A stretch of DNA of 34,009 bases from Pseudomonadota bacterium (GCA_018262235.1 JAGTRY010000032.1:1-34009), one strand, 5' to 3'. Positions 16,331 to 23,852 are shown, numbered from the stretch's first letter. The notes: generated by a model not told the origin, from the letters alone. Translations and numbers: made by a program.

Positions 16331-16380
16331 TGTCAGCGACACCAAAACAGTTCAGGACATACCGGGCTGAAGCACCCCGG

Positions 16381-16408
16381 ACAAAAACAAGCCCGGCAAT
16401 TGCCGGGC
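16381..16408 (-). terminator. terminator-like hairpin between epsE-like and kinase genes
   Basis: A perfect 18-base palindrome at 16391-16408 (GCCCGGC arms around AATT) is followed on the minus strand by TTGTTTTTGT (16390-16381). The GC-rich stem plus T-rich tail is the shape of an intrinsic terminator. It lies in the 112-base gap inside an otherwise tight operon, so it may act as an attenuator lowering kinase expression relative to EpsE/EpsL. Confidence 0.6.
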
Positions 16409-16442
16409 CGCGAAACAGCGCGCAGCCTGCGCACCATGCAGA

Positions 16443-17030
16443 TCAGAAAAAGCTCTCTTCCACCGTCACGATATCCCCGGGGAATACCGGGGTGTTCAGC
16501 TCTGCCTTGAACTGCTTCTGCTGCGGATCATCGCCACGGATGAGGAACAGCTTGTTCAGCGAGGCACGCTCCTTGAAGCCACCCGCCAGCGAAGCCGCCT
16601 TGCGAACCGTCAGACCCGGTTGAAAGGGATAACCACCGGGTTTATCAACCATGCCGTTGATGAAGAAGGGGCGATATTCCTCGACCGAGACCGACACTTT
16701 CGGATTCACCAGAATCCGGCCGCGCAGGCCATCGACCACGAGCTTCTCGACCTCCCCCAGAGTCTTGCCGCGAACGGTCAATTCCCCCAAGCCGGGCATG
16801 AAAATAGATCCCGTATCCGTCAAACGGATTTTTTCCCGGCTCAGATCATCCTCACCAAAAACACGGATGGACACCACATCCCCCGCGCCCAGCTTGTAGA
16901 TCGAAAGGAACTGCGAGGCAGTCGGTAGATTTGCTTCTACGGGTGCTGTTTGCGCCAACCCCAGCACTGCCCACATCAGCAACACAACACTCACGAAACC
17001 ACGCACCAGCATCCATTTTCTCCTGATCAT
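16443..17030 (-). CDS. epsE: short polysaccharide export protein (OPX/Wza family), EpsE-like
   Basis: The product is 195 residues. A signal peptide (VRGFVSVVLLMWAVLGLAQ, cleavage near AQT) lacks a lipobox cysteine. The Poly_export domain is at about residues 42-125 (YKLGAGDVVSIRVFGEDDLS) and one SLBB domain covers about 126-190 (FINGMVDKPGGYPFQPGLTV). Full-length Wza proteins are about 380 residues, are lipoproteins, and carry a C-terminal helix that crosses the outer membrane. Both features are missing here. Short OPX proteins of this kind work with a separate outer-membrane barrel, and the EpsL-like barrel gene is immediately upstream, 5 bases away. EpsE naming follows betaproteobacterial clusters. 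Confidence 0.88.
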   Translation of the reverse strand: MIRRKWMLVRGFVSVVLLMWAVLGLAQTAPVEANLPTASQFLSIYKLGAGDVVSIRVFGEDDLSREKIRLTDTGSIFMPGLGELTVRGKTLGEVEKLVVDGLRGRILVNPKVSVSVEEYRPFFINGMVDKPGGYPFQPGLTVRKAASLAGGFKERASLNKLFLIRGDDPQQKQFKAELNTPVFPGDIVTVEESFF

Positions 17031-17035
17031 TACAC

Positions 17036-18337
17036 TCAGAACGACGCCTCCAGCCTCAACATCGTCAAGTTACGGAGGTAATCGTACGTATCCACATTGG
17101 AATTGCGATGCGAGAAAGTGTAATCCAAACCCACACCCAGCCAACGGCGCAAATCGTACATCATGCCGATAGAGTAAACACTTTCACGATCACGACGCAC
17201 ATCGGAGTTGTAACGCGTATTCGTATAACCAGCGGAAAGCTTGCTGTGCACATAGCTGGACCAATCATGACTCCAAGCCAGGGACACGGTCTTCGCAATC
17301 GGAATCCCTGTCGAACCGCTCGGATCGCTGGCTGAACGGCCACTGATCAAATCAAAAGACGTATAGGTAAGGGGCTTCCAGCGCAGCGCGGCTTCCCAGG
17401 TAAACCCGCTGTATTCAGGACGCAACTGGTCGTAAAAGAAATCCTTGCGTTGTTGGCCGGCCTTGATGGTGCCACTCACGGCAGCGGTCGCATCCCAGGT
17501 AGCACCGAGCAGATAGCGACGTTCGGTGTTCTCGAGGAAATTGGTGTCGTGGGCGTAGTCGTAAGTCGTCCAGCGATACTCGACAAACGCGCGCGTCTTG
17601 GGCGCCACACGATAGTAGAAGCGAGCTCCCACATTGGTGGTATCCACATCGGACGCTTCGGTGGAATCATGGTTATTCAGGTAGCGCTTGCTGCTCAGAC
17701 CGGTATCCACTTCCACACGGCCCTTTGCATCATCTGCTCCATAGCGGAACGTGGCGTTCACCGCCAGGTCGCGATGATGATCAGGCTTGGATGCTCCGAT
17801 GCTGCGATCCGTCGAACCAATCGCGTCATAGCGGTCCATATAGGCAGCGCCCCAGGCCACGCTGGCACGTGTATCAAACACGTTAACCCCGTTGAACAAG
17901 AGATCATTGTTCTCAAGCTTGTTGGCGTCAAAACTCGGGTAGCGGGTGTAATCCCCTTTGTACGCCAGGGTGTAACGGTCAGCGCGGTACTTGGCTTCCG
18001 CCACCACGGTAGGCCGCAAGTTGTAGACCGAAGAGCTCACCTCTTGCCCTTTGGTAGCAGTCGTCACGTTGCTGTCATAACCGAAGCTACCCACGACATC
18101 CGCAAACACGTTAATGCCGTCAGCAACTTTCAGCGGATTCTTGCTGCGGGTTTTCGCAACAGGGATTCCACCGGCTTCAAACACATTGGCCGGCAACACC
18201 TCTGCCGAATTGGGCACCGCACTTGAAGAAGGCGGCAGTGGCGCAGGATTGGTGCCATCAACAGGCTCTGCCGCCTTCACCGAGGCAGCCCCGAAAACCA
18301 GCAACGCAATCGCCAGATGAATTTGTGTATGTTTCAT
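17036..18337 (-). CDS. epsL: EpsL-like outer-membrane beta-barrel for exopolysaccharide export
   Basis: The product is 433 residues from the ATG at 18337, preceded by GGGAG at a good distance. A signal peptide (IHLAIALLVFGAASVKA) is followed by a Pro/Ser-rich linker. From about residue 75 there are many alternating amphipathic strands (INVFADVVGSFGYDSNVTT, YTLAYKGDYTRYPSFDANKL). It ends in phenylalanine (MLRLEASF). The strand pattern and the position before epsE match the EpsL family of exopolysaccharide outer-membrane proteins. It probably forms the outer-membrane pore for the polymer, working with the short EpsE. Length and motif fit are good, but no catalytic residues exist to confirm the role. 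Confidence 0.82.
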   Translation of the reverse strand: MKHTQIHLAIALLVFGAASVKAAEPVDGTNPAPLPPSSSAVPNSAEVLPANVFEAGGIPVAKTRSKNPLKVADGINVFADVVGSFGYDSNVTTATKGQEVSSSVYNLRPTVVAEAKYRADRYTLAYKGDYTRYPSFDANKLENNDLLFNGVNVFDTRASVAWGAAYMDRYDAIGSTDRSIGASKPDHHRDLAVNATFRYGADDAKGRVEVDTGLSSKRYLNNHDSTEASDVDTTNVGARFYYRVAPKTRAFVEYRWTTYDYAHDTNFLENTERRYLLGATWDATAAVSGTIKAGQQRKDFFYDQLRPEYSGFTWEAALRWKPLTYTSFDLISGRSASDPSGSTGIPIAKTVSLAWSHDWSSYVHSKLSAGYTNTRYNSDVRRDRESVYSIGMMYDLRRWLGVGLDYTFSHRNSNVDTYDYLRNLTMLRLEASF

Positions 18338-18433
18338 GCGAACTCCCGTATGTATTGCCAATTGCGGCTTAAAACACTATGACCCCAAGCAAACCCAAGC
18401 ATAATTCGAGCCCCAAAGCATGAGGAAACCCCG

Positions 18434-19876
18434 TTACGCCGATGCTCGCCGATTTTTTGCTGTACTGCGAGGAACTAATACCCAAATCAGCCCCAACATC
18501 ACCACAAATGTCAGTCCATTGGCAGGCATCTGCAGGTTGAAATCCACCGCGCTATGCAACAGCAGACAGCAGATCGCCATCGCCCCGCCAAACGCAATGC
18601 CGCGATTCACACGCGACTGTTGCTCGCCCCATAAACGAACCACTCGCCGGATGGTCAGCAGCACCACTCCAGCCAACAGCCCCAAACCCAGCAAGCCCGT
18701 ATCCGCCGCCAGTTCAACATAATCATTGTGGGTATGGTCGTAATACCAAGGCAATTCAAGCGATTTGAAACGCGGAAACGCCGTATAAAAACTTGCCCCG
18801 CCAAAGCCCAGCCAAGGCCGCTCCGCCACCATCGCCAAACTTTGTCGGGCTGGCCTGATGCGTTCCTCCAGCGTTTCTTCACGCGGCGCTCCCGGCACCA
18901 GTTGAACCACCTGTGTTTGGGTCAGCTCAGTGCCCTGCAAGCGCTGCATCACCCGATCCAGACCAATCCACTGCCCGACCACAACCACATCCACCACCAC
19001 CAGACTCAGCACCAGCCAGAAAGCAGACTTGCGCAAACGCTTGTTGCGCGCCATCCCGATACAGCTCACCAGCAGCAAGGAGATGAAAAACGCCGCATTA
19101 CCCATGCGTGAATGCGTCAGCACCAAGGCGATCACCATGATCACCAGCATCAGCCGCAACAGCATCTTGCGAGACATCATGAAGTGCAGCAGCGCGACCA
19201 GTTTTTGGCGACGCGTTACTTCCCGCTCACTCCCACTACTCATGCGGGCCAGCATCAACCCGATACCGATCGACAGACACATCTCCATATAACCCGCAAG
19301 ATGGTCCCAATTTGCAAATGTCCCTGAAGCCCGTGCGCCTTGCTCGAAATGCATGAACAAAAAGGTGTATTCCGCCTGCGAGGCATACAGCAAAATTGCA
19401 ATCAAGGCTTGCAACACGCCAGAAGCAACAAACACCCCGGCAAGAACCTGCACGCCCCGCTCACCTCGCGCCAGCAGCAGCGTGAGCGCAAAACCCGCCA
19501 GATGCACCAGTGTGGCCAACAGATATTGCTGTGTGTTGAAAGCATCGACCGAGACCGGGCCTGGCGTATCGGCCCCAGGCACAAACAACGCTCGCACCCC
19601 CAGCGGCAACACGAGGCTTTGCCCAAACACCAACACCGCAAACAGGCTCAGCAACAGTAAAGGCCAGCGCCCAGGCGCCAGCCGCGCCAATACCGACTCA
19701 CCCCGCCAGATCAGACACAGGATCGTCACCCCCAGCAGCAGCCACAAGCCAGACGCCAGCAAACCCAACGCCCAACTGCGATTACTCGCTAGCGGCAAAG
19801 GGGCCCAGACCAGCAAGAACGCAAAAACACCAAACAGCACACGCTCAAGCCAGGACGATTGCGAAACAGAAGCCAT
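18434..19876 (-). CDS. Wzy_C/O-antigen ligase-family membrane protein
   Basis: The product is 480 residues from the ATG at 19876, with about 12 hydrophobic helices. The diagnostic Wzy_C motif HTHNDYVELAADTGLLGLGL lies near residue 405, after RPWLGFGGASFYTAFPRFKS, the usual periplasmic loop. A second typical loop carries FEQGARASGTFANWDHLAGYM. Family members polymerise repeat units or ligate O-antigen to lipid A core. It is the first gene of the export operon, 96 bases before epsL. A separate Wzy polymerase lies at 26.4-27.6 kb, so this one may have a different job (ligation or a second polymer). The start codon lacks a good ribosome site, so the exact N-terminus is uncertain. Confidence 0.87.
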   Translation of the reverse strand: MASVSQSSWLERVLFGVFAFLLVWAPLPLASNRSWALGLLASGLWLLLGVTILCLIWRGESVLARLAPGRWPLLLLSLFAVLVFGQSLVLPLGVRALFVPGADTPGPVSVDAFNTQQYLLATLVHLAGFALTLLLARGERGVQVLAGVFVASGVLQALIAILLYASQAEYTFLFMHFEQGARASGTFANWDHLAGYMEMCLSIGIGLMLARMSSGSEREVTRRQKLVALLHFMMSRKMLLRLMLVIMVIALVLTHSRMGNAAFFISLLLVSCIGMARNKRLRKSAFWLVLSLVVVDVVVVGQWIGLDRVMQRLQGTELTQTQVVQLVPGAPREETLEERIRPARQSLAMVAERPWLGFGGASFYTAFPRFKSLELPWYYDHTHNDYVELAADTGLLGLGLLAGVVLLTIRRVVRLWGEQQSRVNRGIAFGGAMAICCLLLHSAVDFNLQMPANGLTFVVMLGLIWVLVPRSTAKNRRASA

Positions 19877-19991
19877 AGAACCCAATACGAAACAGGATGA
19901 AGGACCAACAAACCATCCACTGCCAAAGAAGTGCCTGGCGAGTCTCAAGACCCGCTACAACGGCACAGAGCCAGAGCCTTGCGAACCTCAT

Positions 19992-20013
19992 CTTTCTCCC
20001 CCTTGGGAGAAAG
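19992..20013. repeat. 9-bp inverted repeat in the intergenic region
   Basis: CTTTCTCCC (19992-20000) and GGGAGAAAG (20005-20013) are exact reverse complements with a 4-base loop. It lies upstream of the Wzy_C gene, in the 399-base stretch 19877-20275 that holds no gene. It resembles common dispersed intergenic repeats. It has no T-tract on either strand. Confidence 0.5.
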
Positions 20014-20072
20014 CACCCCGACTCCAGACCCCAATACCCTTGATTCAGGTACCCAGGCCTTAAATTGGCGTC

Positions 20073-20092
20073 ATCCCGGCGAAAGCCGGGAT
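20073..20092. repeat. REP-like stem-loop with GAAA tetraloop
   Basis: ATCCCGGC (20073-20080) and GCCGGGAT (20085-20092) pair perfectly around GAAA. The core CGTCATCCCGGCGAAAGCCG belongs to a widespread proteobacterial intergenic repeat type. It is in the same gene-free stretch as the preceding inverted repeat. Confidence 0.6.
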
Positions 20093-20230
20093 CCAGAAAT
20101 CACCTCGAAACATCTCCCCTGCCAAGGAGAAAGCTAGGGGAGAGATTGAATGAATGACAAACCATTAATCATGAACGACCATCAAACCCAAATAGAAGCG
20201 CCCCGCCTCCGCCCCACCCCTCTACCGCCC

Positions 20231-20259
20231 AAAAAAATGGCAGCCTCAGCTGCCATTTT
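20231..20259 (-). terminator. intrinsic terminator of the Ala-rich secreted protein gene
   Basis: AAAATGGCAGC (20234-20244) pairs with GCTGCCATTTT (20249-20259) around a 4-base loop. On the minus strand the stem is followed by an uninterrupted T-run down to 20231. It is 16 bases past the stop of the Ala-rich gene, the standard place for a Rho-independent terminator. Confidence 0.85.
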
Positions 20260-20275
20260 GCGAACAGGCAAGAGA

Positions 20276-20824
20276 TCAGCTACGGCTAACTGCGCTACCA
20301 CCACCACCGCTGACGGACGGCGAATTCACGGTCGGCGCACTCGGAGTTTGATTGGAACTCTGACCTGTAGCATCACTGGTCGTCGTCGCGACTTGACCAG
20401 CGCCCGTAGCCGGCAGCGCGGTAACATCAGCCCCCGCAGTCACAGCCGCAGCCGCGATCTGGGCTGACTGACCAGGCGCCGCAGCATTTGCAGCCGCAAC
20501 AACCGCGGCCGCGGAAGCCGGACCAGCCGCCGTAATCACGGCAGAAGTCGCAGCCGAAGCACTCACACCAGCAGCGATCAAGGCAGTCGTAGCCTGAGCA
20601 GGCGAAACGCCTGAATCAACCAACGCCGCAGCGATCACAGCCGCCCCAACGCCATCAGCAGCCAGCGCCTTGGCTATCTCGGACGGCGTTTTGCCTGCCT
20701 TGATCTGAGCGGACACAGTAGCCTTGGCAGCCGTCACAGCAGGCGTTTCAGCCGCAAAAACAGCACCGCCCAACAAAACCGACAGCACCAACACGGCCTT
20801 CGAAACGTTTTTGATTACAGACAT
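20276..20824 (-). CDS. secreted Ala-rich protein with tandem 14-residue repeats
   Basis: The ATG at 20824 follows an AGGGAG ribosome site; the product is 182 residues. A signal peptide (VSKAVLVLSVLLGGAVFAAE) precedes the repeat region. Residues 46-115 divide into five 14-residue units: TPSEIAKALAADGV, GAAVIAAALVDSGV, SPAQATTALIAAGV, SASAATSAVITAAG and PASAAAVVAAANAA. Each unit would form a short amphipathic helix ending in a glycine turn in the first three copies. The rest is a Thr/Ser/Gln/Pro-rich tail ending SGGGGSAVSRS. I do not recognise a named family. It has its own promoter and terminator and is flanked by the exopolysaccharide export operon and a toxin-antitoxin pair. A surface or matrix protein is a reasonable guess only. 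Confidence 0.78.
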   Translation of the reverse strand: MSVIKNVSKAVLVLSVLLGGAVFAAETPAVTAAKATVSAQIKAGKTPSEIAKALAADGVGAAVIAAALVDSGVSPAQATTALIAAGVSASAATSAVITAAGPASAAAVVAAANAAAPGQSAQIAAAAVTAGADVTALPATGAGQVATTTSDATGQSSNQTPSAPTVNSPSVSGGGGSAVSRS

Positions 20825-20860
20825 GGCGACTCCCTGAAATAGACTTACGAACATGAGCAG

Positions 20861-20889
20861 AACTTACACACCATGGGAAATGAGGTCAA
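20861..20889 (-). promoter_or_regulatory. possible sigma-70 promoter of the Ala-rich secreted protein gene
   Basis: On the minus strand TTGACC (20889-20884) is separated by 17 bases from TAAGTT (20866-20861). The -35 element fits well, the -10 element poorly. It would place transcription start about 30 bases before the ATG at 20824. Confidence 0.35.
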
Positions 20890-21000
20890 TCGAACAAACG
20901 CGTTAAACCGGTCAAAAGTCTCACTTTCACGCAAAGTTCACACGCCCCGACCATCATCCCACGCAAAACCTTAAGCACAAGTCGGGCCATACAGCATATC

Positions 21001-21016
21001 CGTGACATATTTCACG
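21001..21016. promoter_or_regulatory. CRP-like palindrome upstream of the Ala-rich gene
   Basis: CGTGACATATTTCACG has the GTGA-N6-TCAC arrangement of CRP/Vfr-type sites, with symmetric C/G outer bases instead of T/A. It sits about 110 bases upstream of the suggested -35, further than usual for class I activation. A single match by eye is weak evidence. Confidence 0.3.
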
Positions 21017-21210
21017 CATATAAAAGCCCTCCAGGCCCAAAAAAATGCACATTGCTAAAACAGCGCACCGCCACAGAGCACAAACCACAAAAACCGCCCA
21101 ACAAAGCAGCCCAACTTGAACCTTGTAAGAAGCGGTCTGCGATCTTTCGAAAGTCACAAACCGGGCTACAGATACGGTCTGTCGCCCATACGAAACGCGG
21201 CCCCTCCCTA

Positions 21211-21290
21211 CCTCCCCTTGACAGGGGAGGCGCAAGCCAAACCGGCCGAAATGGACCCCCTCCCCTGTCAAGGGGAAGGCTGGGGAGGGG
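21211..21290. repeat. paired dispersed palindromic repeat (cctccccttgacaggggagg type)
   Basis: CCTCCCC (21211-21217) pairs with GGGGAGG (21224-21230) across TTGACA. A second, inverted copy of the same core (TCCCCTGTCAAGGGGA, 21261-21276) follows 30 bases later, then TGGGGAGGGG. Such head-to-head G/C-block palindromes are a common intergenic repeat in proteobacteria. The 530-base stretch 20825-21354 holds no gene that I can support beyond these sites. Confidence 0.6.
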
Positions 21291-21354
21291 GTCGCATGAC
21301 AAACAAAAAATCGGGAACAGCCTCTAACAGCCTTCCCCCTCTACAACACAGCCA

Positions 21355-21666
21355 TCAGGCCCCGTGTCGCTCAAAGAAAACCTGACCCACACGCTGGATA
21401 TGCGCCTGCAGCGCCGGGTGATCAAGTTCGGCAAAAATAGAAAGATCAATCATCCAGGGCAGCAGCAAATCATCCAGCTCTTCCATCAGATCCAGTTGCG
21501 TGCGATGCGTCAGTGCCTCACCAAACAAAGTGAGATCAATATCCGAGCCGAGTTTGAAATCACCCTTGGCGCGCGAACCATAAAGAATAGCCTTCTCAAC
21601 TTCTGGGTGCCGCGCAAGCGCAGCCTGAATCCGGGCGACAGCTGTCTCTGGCAAACCGAAACGCAT
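21355..21666 (-). CDS. MntA-type nucleotidyltransferase antitoxin (minimal NTase)
   Basis: The product is 103 residues with the minimal nucleotidyltransferase signature at about residues 30-46 (GSRAKGDFKLGSDIDL, the GS-x10-DxD pattern). A third acidic residue in WMIDLSIFAE completes the catalytic triad. Proteins of this size paired with a HEPN protein form HepT/MntA modules, in which the transferase adds AMP to the HEPN toxin and silences it. The ATG shares one base with the TGA of the HEPN gene, so the two are coupled. Confidence 0.9.
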   Translation of the reverse strand: MRFGLPETAVARIQAALARHPEVEKAILYGSRAKGDFKLGSDIDLTLFGEALTHRTQLDLMEELDDLLLPWMIDLSIFAELDHPALQAHIQRVGQVFFERHGA

Positions 21667-22088
21667 CAGCGCCCATCCTCTTCAAGCAAGGCTTCAAGCC
21701 GTGCATGAAGGGCCTGAAATGCGGGGTAAAAGCGATTCAGCACGTTGTCTGCAATGCGCGCAGCCACCACCTGATGATAGGTATGAGAAGTCAGGTTGCG
21801 ATCCTTGATCATATCCATCCAGGCCTCGCCCTCTTCGACCAGACCATTCCTGAAAGCGCTACGCGTTGCATCGCGCGAGCCAATCAAGCCTGAGATTCCT
21901 TTTTCCTCAAGAAAATCTTTAAGCACATTCCAGGCAAGCTCATGCGTGAACTCGAACCCCTGAATCAGGCCCTGCTGCTCCAGCTCAGAAAGAGGCCGCA
22001 GTGCCGCAAGCTCCACCGCCTTCTGCAAGGTGACAAGTGCTTTTGAAAAATTATCAAACCGCTGTTTCCAGCGAACATCCGGATTCAT
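21666..22088 (-). CDS. HEPN-domain toxin (HepT/HI0074 family)
   Basis: From the ATG at 22088 the product is 140 residues; an ATG at 22109 is also in frame but lacks a ribosome site. The HEPN RNase motif R-x4-H-x-Y is present as RNLTSHTY near residue 100. Other family blocks are GFEFTHELAWNVLKDFLEE and IGSRDATRSAFRNGLV. It was long annotated as a nucleotidyltransferase substrate-binding protein (HI0074). In characterised pairs the HEPN protein is an RNase toxin and the adjacent MNT protein is the antitoxin. The gene order toxin-antitoxin here is the common one. Confidence 0.88.
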   Translation of the reverse strand: MNPDVRWKQRFDNFSKALVTLQKAVELAALRPLSELEQQGLIQGFEFTHELAWNVLKDFLEEKGISGLIGSRDATRSAFRNGLVEEGEAWMDMIKDRNLTSHTYHQVVAARIADNVLNRFYPAFQALHARLEALLEEDGR

Positions 22089-22245
22089 ACGTCTCGTCCC
22101 ATCCAGCATGTATTAACCATAGCCAGAAAATAGCACAACAGCGCCCCCATCACTCAAGACGGCTCGTAAAGCGGCTACGGCATTGCAGGTAACAAGAGCA
22201 GCCCCACCGGGGCCTTCAAGATCGTCATTCCGCGACTACAAGATC

Positions 22246-22330
22246 GCGCCTGCGGCGCTACACAAGTTAAAATTTCCGCGCCATCGGCGCACATGCCTTC
22301 CTTGCTACTTGCAACTTGCATCTTGAAACT
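22246..22330. repeat. dispersed GCGCC-nnn-GGCGC palindromes plus CTTGCAACTTGC module
   Basis: Two short palindromes (GCGCC-TGC-GGCGC at 22246-22258 and GCGCC-ATC-GGCGC at 22278-22290) are followed by a CTTGC-rich tract. The stretch 22278-22330 matches 22863-22915 inside the glycosyltransferase gene at about 45 of 53 positions. It lies just past the stop of that gene. Confidence 0.75.
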
Positions 22331-22357
22331 CAAAGCCCGTCCAGCCCGTCTTGCCAC

Positions 22358-23848
22358 TCAGTCCTCAGGCCTGATCATCGCCCAGTAGCGCCCCAACACC
22401 ACCTCGCGATCCAGATACTGTTCGGCATAGGCTCGCCCAGCCGCACCCAGCCGGGCCCGCAATTCGGCATCCCCCGCGAGCCACAACACAGCTTCCGCCA
22501 CGGCCTGCGGGTTTTCAGGCTCCACCACCAAACCACAATTCGCCACCACATCCGCCAACTCGGTACCCGGCTGCGCCGTGGCCACCACCGGGCGGGCACT
22601 GGCCAACATGCCGGTGAGCTTGGAAGGCATCACCAGATCCGCCGCATCCGCACGCTGCGGCAGCAGATGGATATCCGCCATCGTCAGTAACTCGCCCAGG
22701 CGCTCGAAAGGCTGCAAAGGCAACAGCCGCACATTCGCAAGGCCCTCGCACGCCGCATCCAGCACAGCCTTGCCCGCGCCCTGGCCACAGAAAACGAAGA
22801 ACACAGGAGGAGGCAAACCCGAGTAGCAAGTATCAAGTTTCAAGTTACAAGTAGAATCCACCGCGCCAAAGGCGCGCATACCTTCCTTGCAACTTGCGTC
22901 TTGCATCTTGAGACTTGCTTGCTCAGCGCAAAGCGCTGCCGCAGCCGGCAATACCTCCAGCCCCTGCTTCATTCCCATATTCCCCGAATACAGCGCCACC
23001 ACTGCATCCACCGGTATGCCGAGCTCAACCCGATAGCCACTCGCTACCCGCGCATTTGTAGGAGCGACGTCTACGTCGCGAAGCCTTTGCCCTTCACTTA
23101 GGTCTCCGGGAGTGATCGCTGCCAGATCCACCCAGTTCGGGAAGAACACCACTTTCTCCGCCGCAACGCCCTTGTCCTTCGCCAACTCCACCATCCGGCC
23201 AGAAATCGTGCTCACCACATCAAAGCCACGCAGCAGCGTGCGTTCGCACCACAGCGCAAAACGGCGCGCCAGCGGGCTCTTCAGCAAGCCCAGCTGAAAC
23301 GCTGCATCCACCTCGTAATCCTGAATATGAATCACCGCCTTCGCGCCAGAGAGGCGCGCCGTGAGCCAGGCGCCGGGCGCGCACATCAGCGCGGGCGCCG
23401 CCATCCACACCACATCCGGTCGCCAGAAAACCTGGCGCAACATCACCGGCAGGCTCGTCAGCGCAAACGAAGCCAGATGCACCAGCCGCTTCGCCCCACT
23501 CACCTTGCCGGGCACCCACAGCGGGCAACGCCACACTTTGTAAGTCGCAAGGCGCGGCTTTGCCGCTTCAAGGTCGCCGCTACGCGGCTGCAAGGCCGCG
23601 CCTTCGGCGCTACAAGGTTTTGAGCTCCCTTGAAGCGAAGCGCCTTTAAGGCCCAGAGGGCCGTCTTGCACCTTGTACCTGTATGCCGAATAAGGCGCGT
23701 CAACCTTCCACGCCGGGTAATACGGCGGCGCCGTCACCACCCGCACCTCATGCCCCTGCGCGGCGAGCCAATCAGCCATTTCGCCGGTGTATTTACCGAT
23801 GCCGGTCAACTCGGGAGCGAAGTTAATGCCGTAAACCACGATTTTCAT
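22358..23848 (-). CDS. WcaI-like glycosyltransferase (GT4) with three in-frame repeat insertions
   Basis: From the ATG at 23848 the product is 496 residues; the upstream frame to 23974 overlaps the nuclease gene and is not used. The start MKIVVYGINFAPELTGIGKY and EVRVVTAPPYYPAWKV are hallmarks of WcaI-type transferases. The donor-binding half has VALYSGNMGMKQGLEVLPAA and a late MPSKLTGMLASARPVVAT. WcaI enzymes are about 400-410 residues. The excess is explained by three inserts built from repeat DNA: residues about 59-103, about 250-270, and about 342-380. Removing them restores normal family spacing (for example YRY to YKVWRCPLWVPG). Whether the enlarged enzyme is active is unknown. It starts 4 bases after the nuclease stop. 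Confidence 0.85.
   Translation of the reverse strand: MKIVVYGINFAPELTGIGKYTGEMADWLAAQGHEVRVVTAPPYYPAWKVDAPYSAYRYKVQDGPLGLKGASLQGSSKPCSAEGAALQPRSGDLEAAKPRLATYKVWRCPLWVPGKVSGAKRLVHLASFALTSLPVMLRQVFWRPDVVWMAAPALMCAPGAWLTARLSGAKAVIHIQDYEVDAAFQLGLLKSPLARRFALWCERTLLRGFDVVSTISGRMVELAKDKGVAAEKVVFFPNWVDLAAITPGDLSEGQRLRDVDVAPTNARVASGYRVELGIPVDAVVALYSGNMGMKQGLEVLPAAAALCAEQASLKMQDASCKEGMRAFGAVDSTCNLKLDTCYSGLPPPVFFVFCGQGAGKAVLDAACEGLANVRLLPLQPFERLGELLTMADIHLLPQRADAADLVMPSKLTGMLASARPVVATAQPGTELADVVANCGLVVEPENPQAVAEAVLWLAGDAELRARLGAAGRAYAEQYLDREVVLGRYWAMIRPED
22815..22925. repeat. CAAG/CTTGC repeat module inside the glycosyltransferase gene
   Basis: AAGTATCAAGTTTCAAGTTA, a GCGCC-AAA-GGCGC palindrome (22863-22875) and CCTTCCTTGCAACTTGCGTC form one module. 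It encodes SLKMQDASCKEGMRAFGA in the glycosyltransferase, with no counterpart expected in the family. The intergenic copy at 22278-22330 can be read in the same way as SFKMQVASSKEGM. Confidence 0.75.
23058..23083 (+). repeat. GTAG-headed REP element inside the glycosyltransferase gene
   Basis: GTAG (23058-23061) is followed by a stem GCGACGT/ACGTCGC (23064-23070, 23073-23079) and the tail GAAG. It is the same element, apart from one loop base, as the second REP in each tandem unit at the right end of the window. GTAG-headed palindromes are the substrates of REP-associated tyrosine transposases (RAYTs). Its position adds about 20 codons to the glycosyltransferase. Confidence 0.85.
23540..23674. 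repeat. string of four mini-palindromes inside the glycosyltransferase gene
   Basis: Four 13-base palindromes with 5-bp stems lie in a row: 23554-23566, 23576-23588, 23598-23610 and 23650-23662. They are linked by TTCAAGG, TGCAAGG, TACAAGG and TTTAAGG. The tract encodes about 45 extra residues (VQDGPLGLKGASLQGSSKP onward) with an atypical composition. The third palindrome with TACAAG matches the intergenic copy at 22246-22264. Confidence 0.75.
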
Positions 23849-23852
23849 GAAC

